A stretch of 64,000 nt of DNA from Secundilactobacillus hailunensis (GTDB taxonomy: Bacteria; Bacillota; Bacilli; Lactobacillales; Lactobacillaceae). The DNA lies in NCBI RefSeq assembly GCF_005405185.1, contig NZ_BJDO01000003.1:1-64000 (forward strand). Direction: 5' to 3'. The notes under the pieces were generated by a model. The model was not told the DNA's origin. It ran no database searches and was given only the letters and a program-made list of their open reading frames with translations. Positions 37,333-46,800 of this stretch are shown piece after piece. Position 1 is the first letter of the stretch; each line of letters begins with the position of its first letter. Made by a program: the position numbers and the translations under genes.

Positions 37333-39024
37333 TTACATTTCGTCCGGAGCTTCAACGCCTAATAGCCGAAGCGCTTCTTTCAAAACAGTTGAAACACTCT
37401 TAACTAACGCCAAACGAGCAGGCTTTTCTGCGTCGTCAGCCAAGATTTTGGAGTGCGCGTAGTACTTGTTGAATGCCTTAGCCAACCGAATGGCGTATTT
37501 AGCAACGTCTGAAGGTTCGAATTCCTTTAGAGCTTCCACAATAACATCAGGGAAGTCGGCCAACGCCTTCACGGTTTCCCAAGCTTCTGGGTCAGAGATC
37601 TTAGCGTCACTGGTTGGGACGGTCACATCGCTTGCCTTACGCAAGATACTTTCGGCACGAGCATGCGCATATTGAACGTAAGGACCGGTTTCACCCTCAA
37701 ACTTCAGCTGTTCTGCCAGGTTAAAGTCAATACTGTTCATCCGTTCGTTCTTCAGATCACCGAAGATGATGGCGCCAACACCGACCTGCTTAGCTACCTG
37801 ATCCTTGTTAGGCAGATCAGGGTTCTTTTCCGCAATCTGCTTTTGCGCCATTTCAATGGCATCATCAAGCACGGCATCCAGTAAAATGATCCGGCCAGAA
37901 CGCGTTGACAGCTTCTTACCGTTAACGGTGATCAGACCAAATGGAATGTGGTGCAGGTTCTTAGCGGATGGCAAGCCCATTTCAGTTAAAACGGCCTTTA
38001 ACTGCTTGAAGTAGTACATTTGTTCAGAACCAACCACGTAAAGGTTCATGGCTGGATGATAGGTATTTTCACGATAAACCGCGGTCGCAATATCTCTGGT
38101 GATGTAGAGTGAGGCCCCATCACTCTTTAAAATCAATGCAGGGTTCAAATTATACTTTTCCAGGTCAACCACTTGGGCGCCTTGGGATTCTTTCAGCAGA
38201 CCCTTTTGCTTTAAGTCGTCAATAACTGCCTGCATCTTGTCATTGTAGAAGGCTTCACCATTATAGGTATCAAATTTAACACCCAACTTGTCGTAGATGG
38301 TCTTGAAGGCCTTTAAAGATTCATCACGGAACCATGACCAGAGGTGACGCGCTTGTTCATCGCCATCTTCGAGCTTCTTGAACCATTCCCGAGCTTCATC
38401 ATCCAATTCAGGATGTGCCACGTCTTCTTTATGGAACTTCACGTAGTACTTAACCAGGTTAGTGATTGGGTCTTTCTTAACGTCGGCTTCGTTCCCCCAC
38501 TTCAAATAAGCAGTGATCAGCTTACCAAATTGAGTTCCCCAGTCGCCTAAGTGATTATCCTTGATTGGGTTGTAGCCGTTTTTCCGTAAAATTTCAGCAA
38601 TTGAATTACCAATAACCGTTGAACGTAGGTGACCCATGGAAATTGGCTTGGCAATGTTAGGTGATGACATATCAATCGGCACGTTACCGTTATTACCGGA
38701 CTGGTTTTGACCATAGTCTGCACCGGCCGTCAAAACTTCGCCTAGAATTTGAGCGCTAAAAGCAGCCTTATCCAAGAAGAAGTTCAGGTAAGGACCAGCA
38801 ACTTCCACTTTTTCAAATTTACTGGTATCGATTTTTTCAACTAGGTCGCTAGCAATTTGCTGTGGCGCCTTCTTAAAGGTCTTAGCTAAGGTAAAGGCTG
38901 GAAAAGCGTAATCCCCTTTGCTGGTATCCTTGGGCCGTTCAATTTTTTGATAAATATCTGCTGCTGAAAGTACGTCCGTTAATGCTGGTGCTAACGTATC
39001 AGCAACTACTTGTTTGTAATCCAT
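37333..39024 (-). CDS. argS: Arginine--tRNA ligase
   Basis: ArgRS (563 aa). The class I HIGH-like motif is SSPNIAKPISMGHLRSTVIG, and the C-terminal DALR domain holds the YAHARAESIL segment. The KMSKS loop is degenerate (VNGKKLSTRSG), as is usual for Firmicutes ArgRS. It is preceded by a T-box leader, so expression follows tRNA-Arg charging. Confidence 0.97.
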   Translation of the reverse strand: MDYKQVVADTLAPALTDVLSAADIYQKIERPKDTSKGDYAFPAFTLAKTFKKAPQQIASDLVEKIDTSKFEKVEVAGPYLNFFLDKAAFSAQILGEVLTAGADYGQNQSGNNGNVPIDMSSPNIAKPISMGHLRSTVIGNSIAEILRKNGYNPIKDNHLGDWGTQFGKLITAYLKWGNEADVKKDPITNLVKYYVKFHKEDVAHPELDDEAREWFKKLEDGDEQARHLWSWFRDESLKAFKTIYDKLGVKFDTYNGEAFYNDKMQAVIDDLKQKGLLKESQGAQVVDLEKYNLNPALILKSDGASLYITRDIATAVYRENTYHPAMNLYVVGSEQMYYFKQLKAVLTEMGLPSAKNLHHIPFGLITVNGKKLSTRSGRIILLDAVLDDAIEMAQKQIAEKNPDLPNKDQVAKQVGVGAIIFGDLKNERMNSIDFNLAEQLKFEGETGPYVQYAHARAESILRKASDVTVPTSDAKISDPEAWETVKALADFPDVIVEALKEFEPSDVAKYAIRLAKAFNKYYAHSKILADDAEKPARLALVKSVSTVLKEALRLLGVEAPDEM

Positions 39025-39084
39025 AATATTAACTCCTCACGTAATAAATTTTGACTGCGATTAAACTACTGGCGATATCAGGGC

Positions 39085-39310
39085 AATAAAAAAAGTCCCC
39101 CTCCTACACTGAAACATGTAAGAGACGAGACTACCCGCGGTACCACTCTTGTTGATATTACTATCCACTCAACTTATAACAATATCATTCTAAAAAGCGC
39201 GCTTCATCAGCGTGATCATTCGGCTCCCATCATTCCGAACTCGCTATTCATCACTAACTGATTACTCTTCTTTTATTATCGAACTGGGCTACCGTGGTAA
39301 CCTCACTTGT
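39085..39310 (-). promoter_or_regulatory. T-box leader of argS
   Basis: On the minus strand AGAGTGGTACCGCGGGT (39134-39149) is the canonical T-box antiterminator sequence. A terminator stem with a seven-T run follows at about 39090-39135. Upstream RNA to about 39310 is rich in paired segments, as expected for stem I. I could not place the Arg specifier codon with certainty. Confidence 0.93.
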
Positions 39311-39313
39311 TGC

Positions 39314-39342
39314 ATTCTATAACATCTCGATGTAAAGCACAA
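39314..39342 (-). promoter_or_regulatory. Promoter of argS
   Basis: TTGTGC (39337-39342) and TAGAAT (39314-39319) on the minus strand are separated by 17 nt, just upstream of the T-box RNA. Confidence 0.7.
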
Positions 39343-39374
39343 GAACAATAATGATTTTTTGTCCTTATCAGATT

Positions 39375-39388
39375 TAGAAAGCGCTTTA
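39375..39388. promoter_or_regulatory. Candidate cre (CcpA) site
   Basis: TAGAAAGCGCTTTA resembles the catabolite-response core (GAAAGCGCTTTC) with two outer mismatches. It lies about 110 nt upstream of the permease and 35 nt upstream of the divergent argS promoter. Confidence 0.4.
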
Positions 39389-39494
39389 TTAAGTCGATTC
39401 TCATTTGCCAGCTCATTTTATTAAAATTTGATGTATAATAGGATATTATATTCATGTATTAATATTTTATTCATTTCATGAAAGGAGTTTAGGA

Positions 39495-40925
39495 ATGAAT
39501 CATAACAAGAAAACTTCCACGCTCTTCCTTCGTAAAGACATCAAAACTGATCTTTACAAGAAGACTGGGCTGGAAAAGTCGCTCACAGCTTTTAGTCTGA
39601 TCACAATGGGTGTCGGCGCAATCGTGGGTGCTGGGATCTTTATTACTCCCGGAATCATCGCCGCCAAGTATGCTGGGCCCGGTGCGTTTTTGTCGTTCGT
39701 TGTGGCCGCGATTGTTTGTTCATTGGCTGCACTCTGCTACTCGGAATTTTCATCAACCATTCCACTAGCTGGTAGCGCATATACATACATATACGCTGTT
39801 TTCGGGGAATTTATTGCCTGGATTTTAGGCTGGGCACTAGTCTCAGAGTATTTATTCTCCGTTTCAGCGGTTGCAGCAAGCTGGTCGTCGTACTTTCAAA
39901 ACATTTTAGCTGGCTTTAACTGGTACCTGCCAGAAGCGTTCCGTGCAGCATACGGCACCGCTGGTATGCCCCACGCCATCTTTGATCTGCCTGCTTTTAT
40001 CATTATCATGTTAATTTCATTCCTATTAGTCGGCGGTGTGCGTGAATCAGCGCAGATCAACGCCATCATGGTTATTCTTAAAATTATCGTGATCATCCTG
40101 TTCATCGTTGTCGGAGTCTTCTACATCCGACCTGAAAACTATCATCCCTTCTTGCCATTCGGCATGAAAGGCGTGGTTTCAGGGGCGGCCGTCGCGTTTT
40201 ACGCCTACATCGGGTTCGATGCGGTCTCTACCGCGGCTGAGGAAGTCAAGAATCCGCAAAAAAACGTCCCACTTGGGATCATTGGCTCCCTATTGATTGC
40301 CACGGTACTTTATATCGCTTTGTCACTGGTCCTTGTGGGAATGGTCAAGTATACGCACTTAAACGTGGCTGACCCTGTCGCTTACGCGTTACACTTCATC
40401 CATCAAAACTGGGTCTCCGGCATCGTTTCCTTAGGGGCCGTAATTGGGATGACCACCGTGCTCATGGTGTTCTTATATGGCGGTACGCGACTGGTCTTCG
40501 CCATTAGCCGTGATGGTCTGCTACCACGAGTCTTCAGTCGTTTAAGCACTAAAACTCACGTGCCAGTGACCAACACTTGGTTATTTGGTATTCTGGGCAG
40601 TTTCTTCGCCTGCGTGATCCCAATTGATAAGATCACTGAACTGGTCAACATCGGAACGCTGTTTGCCTTTGCGATGGTCTCGATTGGAATCGTCTTTCTC
40701 CGGCGAAATCCCGAATTTAAAGAACTTGATTCAGCCTTTAAAGTACCATTCTATCCCGTTTTACCAATCATTTCGTTTATCCTTTGCCTGTTCTTAATGT
40801 TCGAATTGAAAGCCTTCACTTGGATTGCTTTCTTCGTTTGGTTGGTAATCGGCTTAGTCTTCTACTTCAGTTACGGTTACCGTCACAGTGTCGTGCGGAA
40901 TCGCTATCATGCAGAAAATAAATAA
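39495..40925 (+). CDS. APC-family amino acid permease
   Basis: A 476-residue transporter with about 12 helices. TM1 carries the APC signature GVGAIVGAGIFITPG, and the AYIGFDAVSTAAEEVKNPQKNVPLGI segment is typical of the cationic amino-acid transporter branch (YfnA-like). The substrate cannot be read from the sequence, though the argR/argS neighbourhood suggests a basic amino acid. AAAGGAG lies upstream of the start, and it is monocistronic with its own terminator. Confidence 0.92.
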   Translation: MNHNKKTSTLFLRKDIKTDLYKKTGLEKSLTAFSLITMGVGAIVGAGIFITPGIIAAKYAGPGAFLSFVVAAIVCSLAALCYSEFSSTIPLAGSAYTYIYAVFGEFIAWILGWALVSEYLFSVSAVAASWSSYFQNILAGFNWYLPEAFRAAYGTAGMPHAIFDLPAFIIIMLISFLLVGGVRESAQINAIMVILKIIVIILFIVVGVFYIRPENYHPFLPFGMKGVVSGAAVAFYAYIGFDAVSTAAEEVKNPQKNVPLGIIGSLLIATVLYIALSLVLVGMVKYTHLNVADPVAYALHFIHQNWVSGIVSLGAVIGMTTVLMVFLYGGTRLVFAISRDGLLPRVFSRLSTKTHVPVTNTWLFGILGSFFACVIPIDKITELVNIGTLFAFAMVSIGIVFLRRNPEFKELDSAFKVPFYPVLPIISFILCLFLMFELKAFTWIAFFVWLVIGLVFYFSYGYRHSVVRNRYHAENK

Positions 40926-40934
40926 CGATTAAAT

Positions 40935-40967
40935 AAAGGACGTGGAAATTTAATTTCCGCGTCCTTT
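40935..40967 (+). terminator. Terminator after the permease
   Basis: AAGGACGTGGAAAT / ATTTCCGCGTCCTT plus T run on the plus strand. It faces the converging folT gene and may serve both. Confidence 0.9.
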
Positions 40968-41000
40968 TTATTATGGCATCTTTAACAATTATCCAAACGC

Positions 41001-41516
41001 TTAGCGGTTCGTTAAACGCTCGATTGGTAACACTTTAAACACAATCGTTATTACAACCGTATAAATCACAAAGGAAAGCAGTTCTTGCGGTATTCGCGTT
41101 GCAAACAAAACGTTCCAGGTCATCCCATACATGATGTGAAGCCAGAGACTATTCAAGAATAGGTTCCAACCGATCGTCACGATAAATGAAGCTAAGGTAA
41201 TTCGCCACAGTTTAACTGGCTTTTGATAAAACAGTTTGCCAAAGGTGTATCCAGTAAGTGCGGCGGTAATCAGAAAACCAAAGAAAAAGCTAAACTTCGG
41301 AAACAGCAGCATCCCGATTAAATTGGCCATGGCGGTGGCACTAGCCGTTAATTTTGGCGGAAATAATCGCGCCATAATGGCAGTCACAATAAATGAAAAC
41401 GTGATTTTAGTGATTAAAAATTGAATCGATAACAGACTGCCCAAAACAACCTGCATTGCAATCAATACGCTCATCACCGCAACAGTGTACGCTGAATTAA
41501 TTCTAACCTCTTTCAA
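41001..41516 (-). CDS. folT: ECF transporter S component, folate type
   Basis: A 171-residue hydrophobic protein with about six helices. It resembles the folate-specific S component that docks on the shared EcfAAT module: LPIERL near the end, GFLITAALTGYTFGKLFY, and RIPQELLSFVIY. The first codon is TTG at 41516, with a GAGG about 10 nt upstream. The exact start is uncertain because a second GAGG lies inside the first codons. No tetrahydrofolate riboswitch is visible upstream. Confidence 0.85.
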   Translation of the reverse strand: MKEVRINSAYTVAVMSVLIAMQVVLGSLLSIQFLITKITFSFIVTAIMARLFPPKLTASATAMANLIGMLLFPKFSFFFGFLITAALTGYTFGKLFYQKPVKLWRITLASFIVTIGWNLFLNSLWLHIMYGMTWNVLFATRIPQELLSFVIYTVVITIVFKVLPIERLTNR

Positions 41517-41621
41517 CCCTAATCAACCTCTTCCCTCTTCTATAATAGTCCATTTCCGAACGGTTACACTTATTATTTAACAATAGTTCGGCTAAATTGC
41601 CAACCTTTTTTAAAAATTGGC

Positions 41622-41646
41622 ACAAAAAAAGCGGTTTGCACCGCTA
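41622..41646 (-). terminator. Terminator of the heme/iron ABC operon
   Basis: A perfect stem AGCGGT-GCAA-ACCGCT followed by seven T on the minus strand, right after the ATPase stop. Confidence 0.92.
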
Positions 41647-42408
41647 TTAGGCCGCGAGTTGAATCACATAAGGGCCATACTTTTCGATCTTAACAATTTT
41701 AATTGGTACTTCAAACGCCTGACTAAGCAACTGCTCGTCTAACATCGTCGCCGGTGTACCAGCTTTAAGCAATTTACCCTGCTTGATCAGCCACAGTTGG
41801 TCGCTGACCTTCAACGCCTGGTTGATATCATGCAAGACCATAATGATCGTCATCTTTTTTTTAACGTTTAATTCCTGAATCAGCGCCATTAAATCATGGG
41901 CATACCGGATATCAAGGTAAGTTGTTGGTTCGTCTAAAAAAAGGTACTGCGGTTCTTGCGCCAAGGCTGCTGCCAACCAGACCCGCTGCTGCTGGCCACC
42001 TGAAAGTGACGTCAGCGGCTGATCCATGGCATCCGCGAGATCAACTGCTTGTAAAAACGGCCGGACCTCTTCATCCGAAATAGTGGCTAATAGCGAATGG
42101 AATGGTAACCGCCCCGTTTTAACCACTTCTTTAACGGTCATTTCGTCATACAGCTGATGCTGCTGGCTGACGACCGCAATTTTAGCCGCCCGTTTTCGCG
42201 GTGATAAGGCGCTGATTGGCTGACCATCTAATTCAACCGTGCCCGAATCTGGTGAAAGCCGTCCCAGAAGTAGTTTTAATAACGTAGACTTGCCCGCACC
42301 ATTTTGACCAATAATCGACAGAATTTGGCCAGTTGGAACCGTCGCCGTAAAATCAGAAATGGTTTTTTTTGAATTCGAATAGCTGTAATTAACCTGCTTT
42401 AATTCCAT
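41647..42408 (-). CDS. Heme/iron-chelate ABC transporter ATPase
   Basis: A 253-residue FecE/HmuV-type ATPase with Walker A GQNGAGKSTLL near 33, signature LSGGQQQRVWLA, Walker B YLFLDEPTTYLD and His switch VLHDINQA. It overlaps the permease gene by 20 nt and is the last gene of the NEAT heme locus. Substrate specificity is inferred from the surface-protein neighbours. Confidence 0.92.
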   Translation of the reverse strand: MELKQVNYSYSNSKKTISDFTATVPTGQILSIIGQNGAGKSTLLKLLLGRLSPDSGTVELDGQPISALSPRKRAAKIAVVSQQHQLYDEMTVKEVVKTGRLPFHSLLATISDEEVRPFLQAVDLADAMDQPLTSLSGGQQQRVWLAAALAQEPQYLFLDEPTTYLDIRYAHDLMALIQELNVKKKMTIIMVLHDINQALKVSDQLWLIKQGKLLKAGTPATMLDEQLLSQAFEVPIKIVKIEKYGPYVIQLAA

Positions 42409-43351
42409 GAGCTCCCCCTCTTTGAACCAACACGATTAAGAACGGGCCGCCAAGTACCGCCATTATCGTTGCTGCTGAGATCTCACTGGGCAGCACAACG
42501 AGCCGGCCAATCGTATCCACCACTAATAGCAGCCAGGCACCGCTTAACATCGAAAATGGCAAAATGGTCTGGTAATCATGGCCGACAAAATACCGTGCCA
42601 CGTTAGGGACAATAATCCCAATAAAGGCTATCGTCCCCACAACTGAGGTCACGTCAGCTGATAAGTACACGACCAAGGCTAATAACCCCAGCCGTATGGC
42701 AGTCACTGGAATACCAATTGAAGACAGCTGCTCATCAGGCAGCTTTAAATCATTAGCCCAAGGTGCCATCAATAAGGCCACCACTAAACCGAGTATTCCG
42801 GTAATTAGTAAGGTGGTTACTGCTGACCAAGTAATACCGTTAAAACTTAGTGAGCTGCTAACGTCAATATTCTTGGTGAATAGCTGTGTCAACGCCATAA
42901 ACGTGAAGTTTAAAGCCACCCCCACAATAATTAATTGGTAGGGCTGGCGCATCGTTTTCCGATTGGCTAATAACGCAAAGGCTAACAAGCCACCAATTAA
43001 AGCCAGCAACTGCTTTTGAAAACCGAACACCGGCAGCACCATGCCACCTACTAGCATTAGAAACTCACCAGCACTGGTGACACCCAAAATAGTTGGGTCG
43101 GCTAACCGGTTACGAAAGACGGCTTGACTAATGGCCCCTGCCGTTGCCAGCATTCCGCCGGCAACCATAGCCGCTAAAATTCGTGGCAGTCGAAAAGTCA
43201 TGATAGTTGCCAATATTGCCGGCCGCTGTCCCATCAATGCCTGCCACAGCTGAGGTAACGAATAAAACTGAGTGCCTAACATGAGTGCCAAAATGATAGT
43301 GATGACCATGGCACCACAGACAATGGCATAGGCTAAACGTTCTTTTAACAT
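42389..43351 (-). CDS. Heme/iron ABC transporter permease (FecCD family)
   Basis: A 320-residue BtuC/FecCD-type permease with about nine to ten helices. Family segments are FRLPRILAAMVAGGMLATAGAISQAVFRNRLADPTILG and VVGTIAFIGIIVPNVAR, quoted here only as landmarks. The start is ATG at 43351, one base after the SBP stop (TAAGATG), so the genes are coupled. Confidence 0.93.
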   Translation of the reverse strand: MLKERLAYAIVCGAMVITIILALMLGTQFYSLPQLWQALMGQRPAILATIMTFRLPRILAAMVAGGMLATAGAISQAVFRNRLADPTILGVTSAGEFLMLVGGMVLPVFGFQKQLLALIGGLLAFALLANRKTMRQPYQLIIVGVALNFTFMALTQLFTKNIDVSSSLSFNGITWSAVTTLLITGILGLVVALLMAPWANDLKLPDEQLSSIGIPVTAIRLGLLALVVYLSADVTSVVGTIAFIGIIVPNVARYFVGHDYQTILPFSMLSGAWLLLVVDTIGRLVVLPSEISAATIMAVLGGPFLIVLVQRGGAHGIKAG

Positions 43352-43352
43352 C

Positions 43353-44240
43353 TTAACGACTCCCTGGATATAACCATTGCGACACTTCACCTAGTGCTTT
43401 AGCAGCATGCATATTCGCCGTCGCGTCAAAGTCGGGTTCCTGCAAGTCATAGACCCGTTTTGACTGCACTGCTGGTGTCTGGTGCCAAAACGATTGCGAT
43501 TTAAATTCACTGTTAAACTGAGCTGTTACCATTTCAGGCATCGCGTGTTCCAGTCGTAGAATCACCTGAGGATGGGCTTTTTGAATTGCTTCATCGCTGG
43601 GCTGAATGTATTCTTGATCCTTCGATGGAAAGACGTTTTGACCACCAGCAAGTGTCACCAGATTGCCAACATAAGCGTGGTTCGTCGCAATCATGTAACC
43701 TGCGCCAGGTAATCCCATGAGTACCAGCACGCGTGGTCTTTGACGCCCCTTTGCCCGCTGCTTAGCCGTCGTAATCGCCTGATTGATTTCATGATTAGCG
43801 CTACGAGCTTCTTTTTGCCGGTCATATTGGTGCCCCATTTTAGTCACGACTTGCTGCAAGTCACTGACGCTTTGGAGCTTTAAAAAGTAGGGCTTGATGT
43901 GCTGCTGTTTAAAGGATTTGCCAAATTGATCTTTCAGCGTAGTCACGCTATACACCGCCGTTGGCTTGACGGAAGCAATCTTTTCTGCACTGGGATTCAT
44001 GGGACTGCCTACCTTAGTCACATTTCGATACCTTGCTGGCATTTTATTAGCTGTGTTAGGAACCCCCACCAAGGGTAATTTCAGCCTATCTGCAATCTGG
44101 ACGACTGCATACGTCGTCGCCACGATCCGTTCTTGATGGCGTTTTTTAAATGTTTGCTGGCTGGCAAATAAACCGCCTAATATGCCTACGATCAGTAACC
44201 CGATCAAAACGATCAAAGCCGTTCGCCTAGGTGATTTCAA
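43353..44240 (-). CDS. Heme/iron ABC substrate-binding protein (IsdE-like)
   Basis: A 295-residue cluster A-III substrate-binding protein (PeripBP2 fold) with VVQIADRLKLPLVGVP, KPTAVYSV and LVTLAGGQNVF segments, closest in pattern to IsdE. It starts at a TTG 7 nt after GGGGGG. The N-terminus has a hydrophobic helix (ALIVLIGLLIVGILGGLFA) with no lipobox cysteine, so it seems membrane-tethered rather than lipidated. That is unusual for Gram-positive binding proteins. Confidence 0.88.
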   Translation of the reverse strand: MKSPRRTALIVLIGLLIVGILGGLFASQQTFKKRHQERIVATTYAVVQIADRLKLPLVGVPNTANKMPARYRNVTKVGSPMNPSAEKIASVKPTAVYSVTTLKDQFGKSFKQQHIKPYFLKLQSVSDLQQVVTKMGHQYDRQKEARSANHEINQAITTAKQRAKGRQRPRVLVLMGLPGAGYMIATNHAYVGNLVTLAGGQNVFPSKDQEYIQPSDEAIQKAHPQVILRLEHAMPEMVTAQFNSEFKSQSFWHQTPAVQSKRVYDLQEPDFDATANMHAAKALGEVSQWLYPGSR

Positions 44241-44253
44241 GTTCGCACCCCCC

Positions 44254-45090
44254 TTATTCTCGCTTCTTCATCACGATCAAACTGCCACTCACAACAACGG
44301 CGATGATCACAACGACTCCCACAATTAGCAGTGGCAGCCGTGAAGTTGCCTGACTGTGATCTTTTTTAGTCGTGGCCGCTTTCTTGGGACTAGCTGACGG
44401 CTGTTTAGCTGCAGTAGCCTTAGCTGACTGACTTGAAGCCGATGATGAATTACTGGTTGTCTTCGGGTTTGAAGCCGCCTTTTTGCCATCTTGTTTATGA
44501 TGACCTAGCTGCTTAACCGCCCCGTTCTTAGCTTGGCTTTGCTTTGGTTGGTTATTTGTTGCTGCCTGCTGGTTCTTATTCTTATTGGTCGCAGTCGTAC
44601 CCGTCACTTTTGCTGTAGCGGCAGTGACAGCCGCTTTACCTTTTAAACTCGGTAACCCCTTAGTACTAAACTTAAATGAAATTAAATGCTTAGCTTTATA
44701 CACCTTAGGGACATTAATCGATAATTTGGCATTGATTCGCTGCTTCAGATTTTTGGTCGTGAATGAATAGTATAGGTTGGAGTTACCTGCATGGTCCCTT
44801 ACTCGACGGACGTTTTGCGGTGCTCCGCCGTTAACTGATAACACTGTCACCGGATAAGCCGACAACTTTTTAGCCGTTCTGATCCGCATGGTCACTACGT
44901 ACTTATGATGTGACACCTTAACCTGAGCTGGTTTCACAAAATAGCCACTCGCCATTGACGTTTGATTCGTATGGTATTTTAACGCCTGATAGTTGATTGA
45001 CTTAGCTTGGGCAGTTGTACTGCCCGCTGAAAATAGTAGACCTAAAGTGAGAAAGGCTATCAGCCCCATCACCCATTTGAGATGCTTCAT
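44254..45090 (-). CDS. Membrane-anchored single-NEAT heme-binding protein
   Basis: A 278-residue surface protein with a signal peptide (about residues 1-30), one NEAT domain (about 32-145; TSMASGYF, VSHHKYVVTMRI, NLYYSFTT, INVPKVYKAKH), a long Lys/Ser/Ala/Gln-rich spacer, a C-terminal TM helix and a KKRE tail. There is no LPxTG (it reads SRLPLL), so it stays in the membrane, like streptococcal Shp. It probably hands heme from wall proteins to the binding protein encoded next. The start MKHLKWVM is at 45090. Confidence 0.87.
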   Translation of the reverse strand: MKHLKWVMGLIAFLTLGLLFSAGSTTAQAKSINYQALKYHTNQTSMASGYFVKPAQVKVSHHKYVVTMRIRTAKKLSAYPVTVLSVNGGAPQNVRRVRDHAGNSNLYYSFTTKNLKQRINAKLSINVPKVYKAKHLISFKFSTKGLPSLKGKAAVTAATAKVTGTTATNKNKNQQAATNNQPKQSQAKNGAVKQLGHHKQDGKKAASNPKTTSNSSSASSQSAKATAAKQPSASPKKAATTKKDHSQATSRLPLLIVGVVVIIAVVVSGSLIVMKKRE

Positions 45091-45185
45091 GATCTTATCC
45101 CTCTTTCGATTAAATAAATCGCATTTCATATTAAAACCACAAAAACTACTTCGCTTGAAAAAGTTTAAATAGCTTTTGGTTCAGC

Positions 45186-46724
45186 TTATTGAACTGATTT
45201 TTTTCTAATAATTGCTGTTAACGTCACTAGAACCACGCTAATGATACCAACCACTGCTACCATGCCGTTCTGCACGTCACTAGTCTGTGGTAATCTGCCG
45301 GATGATCGTTCCACAACGTGGGCTTTAGCCTTTGGATTAGAACCCTTACCTGGAACGGCATTGGCGCCAGCAGCATCCGTCTTGGCTGCGTTGGTTGTAT
45401 CAGTCCCACCACCAGCAGCAGGAGCACCCGTAAACTGATAGTAGATATCAAAGTCAGAACTAATACCTGCCATTGGCACTGACACGTGAATCGTGCCTTT
45501 AATGGGCGCCTTAGTTAAGTCAGCAAGTGTTGGCACGGTGAAACTAAAACTGGCAGTATACATTTTATCCGTCGATCCATAGGTAACGTTAGAGACTTTG
45601 TGACCCATCACTGTCAGCGGTACAAACCCCTTAGCTGACATGCCGGAATTCTTACCATATTGCACGTGCATGGTGACCTGATAAGACCCGTTGGCTAACT
45701 TTTTAACATCCGCTTTATGCGTATAGAATCTGTTGGCTTCAGAAATTGATTTGTCGTTAGCTTGGAGGACTTTGTAACTCATTTTGCTAACTTTATCATT
45801 GGTTGTTGGAGTAGAGTCTGATGGTGCGGAAGAACTATCGGTACTAGGAGTTGAAGAATCATCAGCATCATCTTTATTAGTTTTATCGGTTCCACCAGCG
45901 CTAGTAAACTGATAATAGACATCAAAATCAGAACTTATTTTCATCGTTGGCACTGATACATGAATCGTACCTTTAACGGGTGCTTTGGTTAGTGCATCTC
46001 GTGTCGGAGCAGTGAAACTAAAACTAGCGGTATACATTTTATCTGTCGATCCATAAGTAACGTTAGAAACCTTTCGGCCATTCACTGTCAGTGGCACAAA
46101 ACCTTTAGCTGACATACCAGAGTTCTTACCATATTGTACGTGCATAGTGACCTGATAAGATCCATCACTTAGTTTTTTAACATCTGCTTTTCGAGTATAG
46201 AACTGATTGGCCGCAGAAGTTGATTTGTCGTTGGCTTGAAGAACTTTGTAACTTATTTGGCTAACTCCTTTATTATCATTGGTTGTTGGAGTAGATCCTG
46301 ATGATGCAGAAGAATTATCAGTACCAGAAGTAGTTGCATCGGTTATATCTGTTCCACCGGCAGTAGAAGCGTTAGTAAAGTTATAGTAGACATCAAAATC
46401 AGAATTCATACCCATCGTTGGCACTGATACATGAATCGTACCTTTAACGGGTGCTTGAGTTAGTGCATCTGTTGGCACAGTGAAACTAAAACTAGCAGTA
46501 TATGATTTATTTGTTGAACCGTAGTTAACGTTAGAAACTTTTTGGCCATCCACTGTCAATGGCACAAAACCTTTAGCTGACATACCGGAATTCTTATCAT
46601 ATTGCACGTGCATAGTGACCTGACAAGATCCATCAGATAACTCTTCAACATCTGCTTCATGGGTATAGAACCGATTGGCCATGGAAATTGATTTGTCGTC
46701 GGCTTGAAGGACCGTATAACTCAT
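45186..46724 (-). CDS. C-terminal part of the multi-NEAT protein (three NEAT repeats, LPQTS anchor)
   Basis: 512 codons from an internal ATG. Three NEAT repeats (about residues 1-125, 158-288, 312-430) are joined by Thr/Ser/Asp linkers. Each has an (S)xxANxFYT element, VTMHVQY, YTASFSF and SDFD(V/I)YY. The sorting signal is LPQTSD near residue 477 followed by a TM helix and RKKSVQ. There is no signal peptide and no clear SD before the ATG, so as a separate protein it would stay in the cytoplasm. It is best read as the tail of the interrupted gene. Confidence 0.75.
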   Translation of the reverse strand: MSYTVLQADDKSISMANRFYTHEADVEELSDGSCQVTMHVQYDKNSGMSAKGFVPLTVDGQKVSNVNYGSTNKSYTASFSFTVPTDALTQAPVKGTIHVSVPTMGMNSDFDVYYNFTNASTAGGTDITDATTSGTDNSSASSGSTPTTNDNKGVSQISYKVLQANDKSTSAANQFYTRKADVKKLSDGSYQVTMHVQYGKNSGMSAKGFVPLTVNGRKVSNVTYGSTDKMYTASFSFTAPTRDALTKAPVKGTIHVSVPTMKISSDFDVYYQFTSAGGTDKTNKDDADDSSTPSTDSSSAPSDSTPTTNDKVSKMSYKVLQANDKSISEANRFYTHKADVKKLANGSYQVTMHVQYGKNSGMSAKGFVPLTVMGHKVSNVTYGSTDKMYTASFSFTVPTLADLTKAPIKGTIHVSVPMAGISSDFDIYYQFTGAPAAGGGTDTTNAAKTDAAGANAVPGKGSNPKAKAHVVERSSGRLPQTSDVQNGMVAVVGIISVVLVTLTAIIRKKSVQ

Positions 46725-46800
46725 TTTATTAACTTGATCTGTATTCGGAATAGGTTTTGCTGATAATAAACTGCTAACACTTGAAGACGAAGAACTACTT

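Noticed and set aside
37333-39024. Absent canonical KMSKS in ArgRS as a defect
   Set aside because: Degenerate KMSKS is typical for many bacterial ArgRS enzymes.
41517-41620. Possible tetrahydrofolate riboswitch before folT
   Set aside because: Only about 100 nt are available and the conserved core sequences of that riboswitch class are absent.
44254-45090. LPxTG sorting signal in the single-NEAT protein
   Set aside because: The sequence reads SRLPLL directly before the TM helix. There is no Thr-Gly, so a membrane anchor is the better reading.
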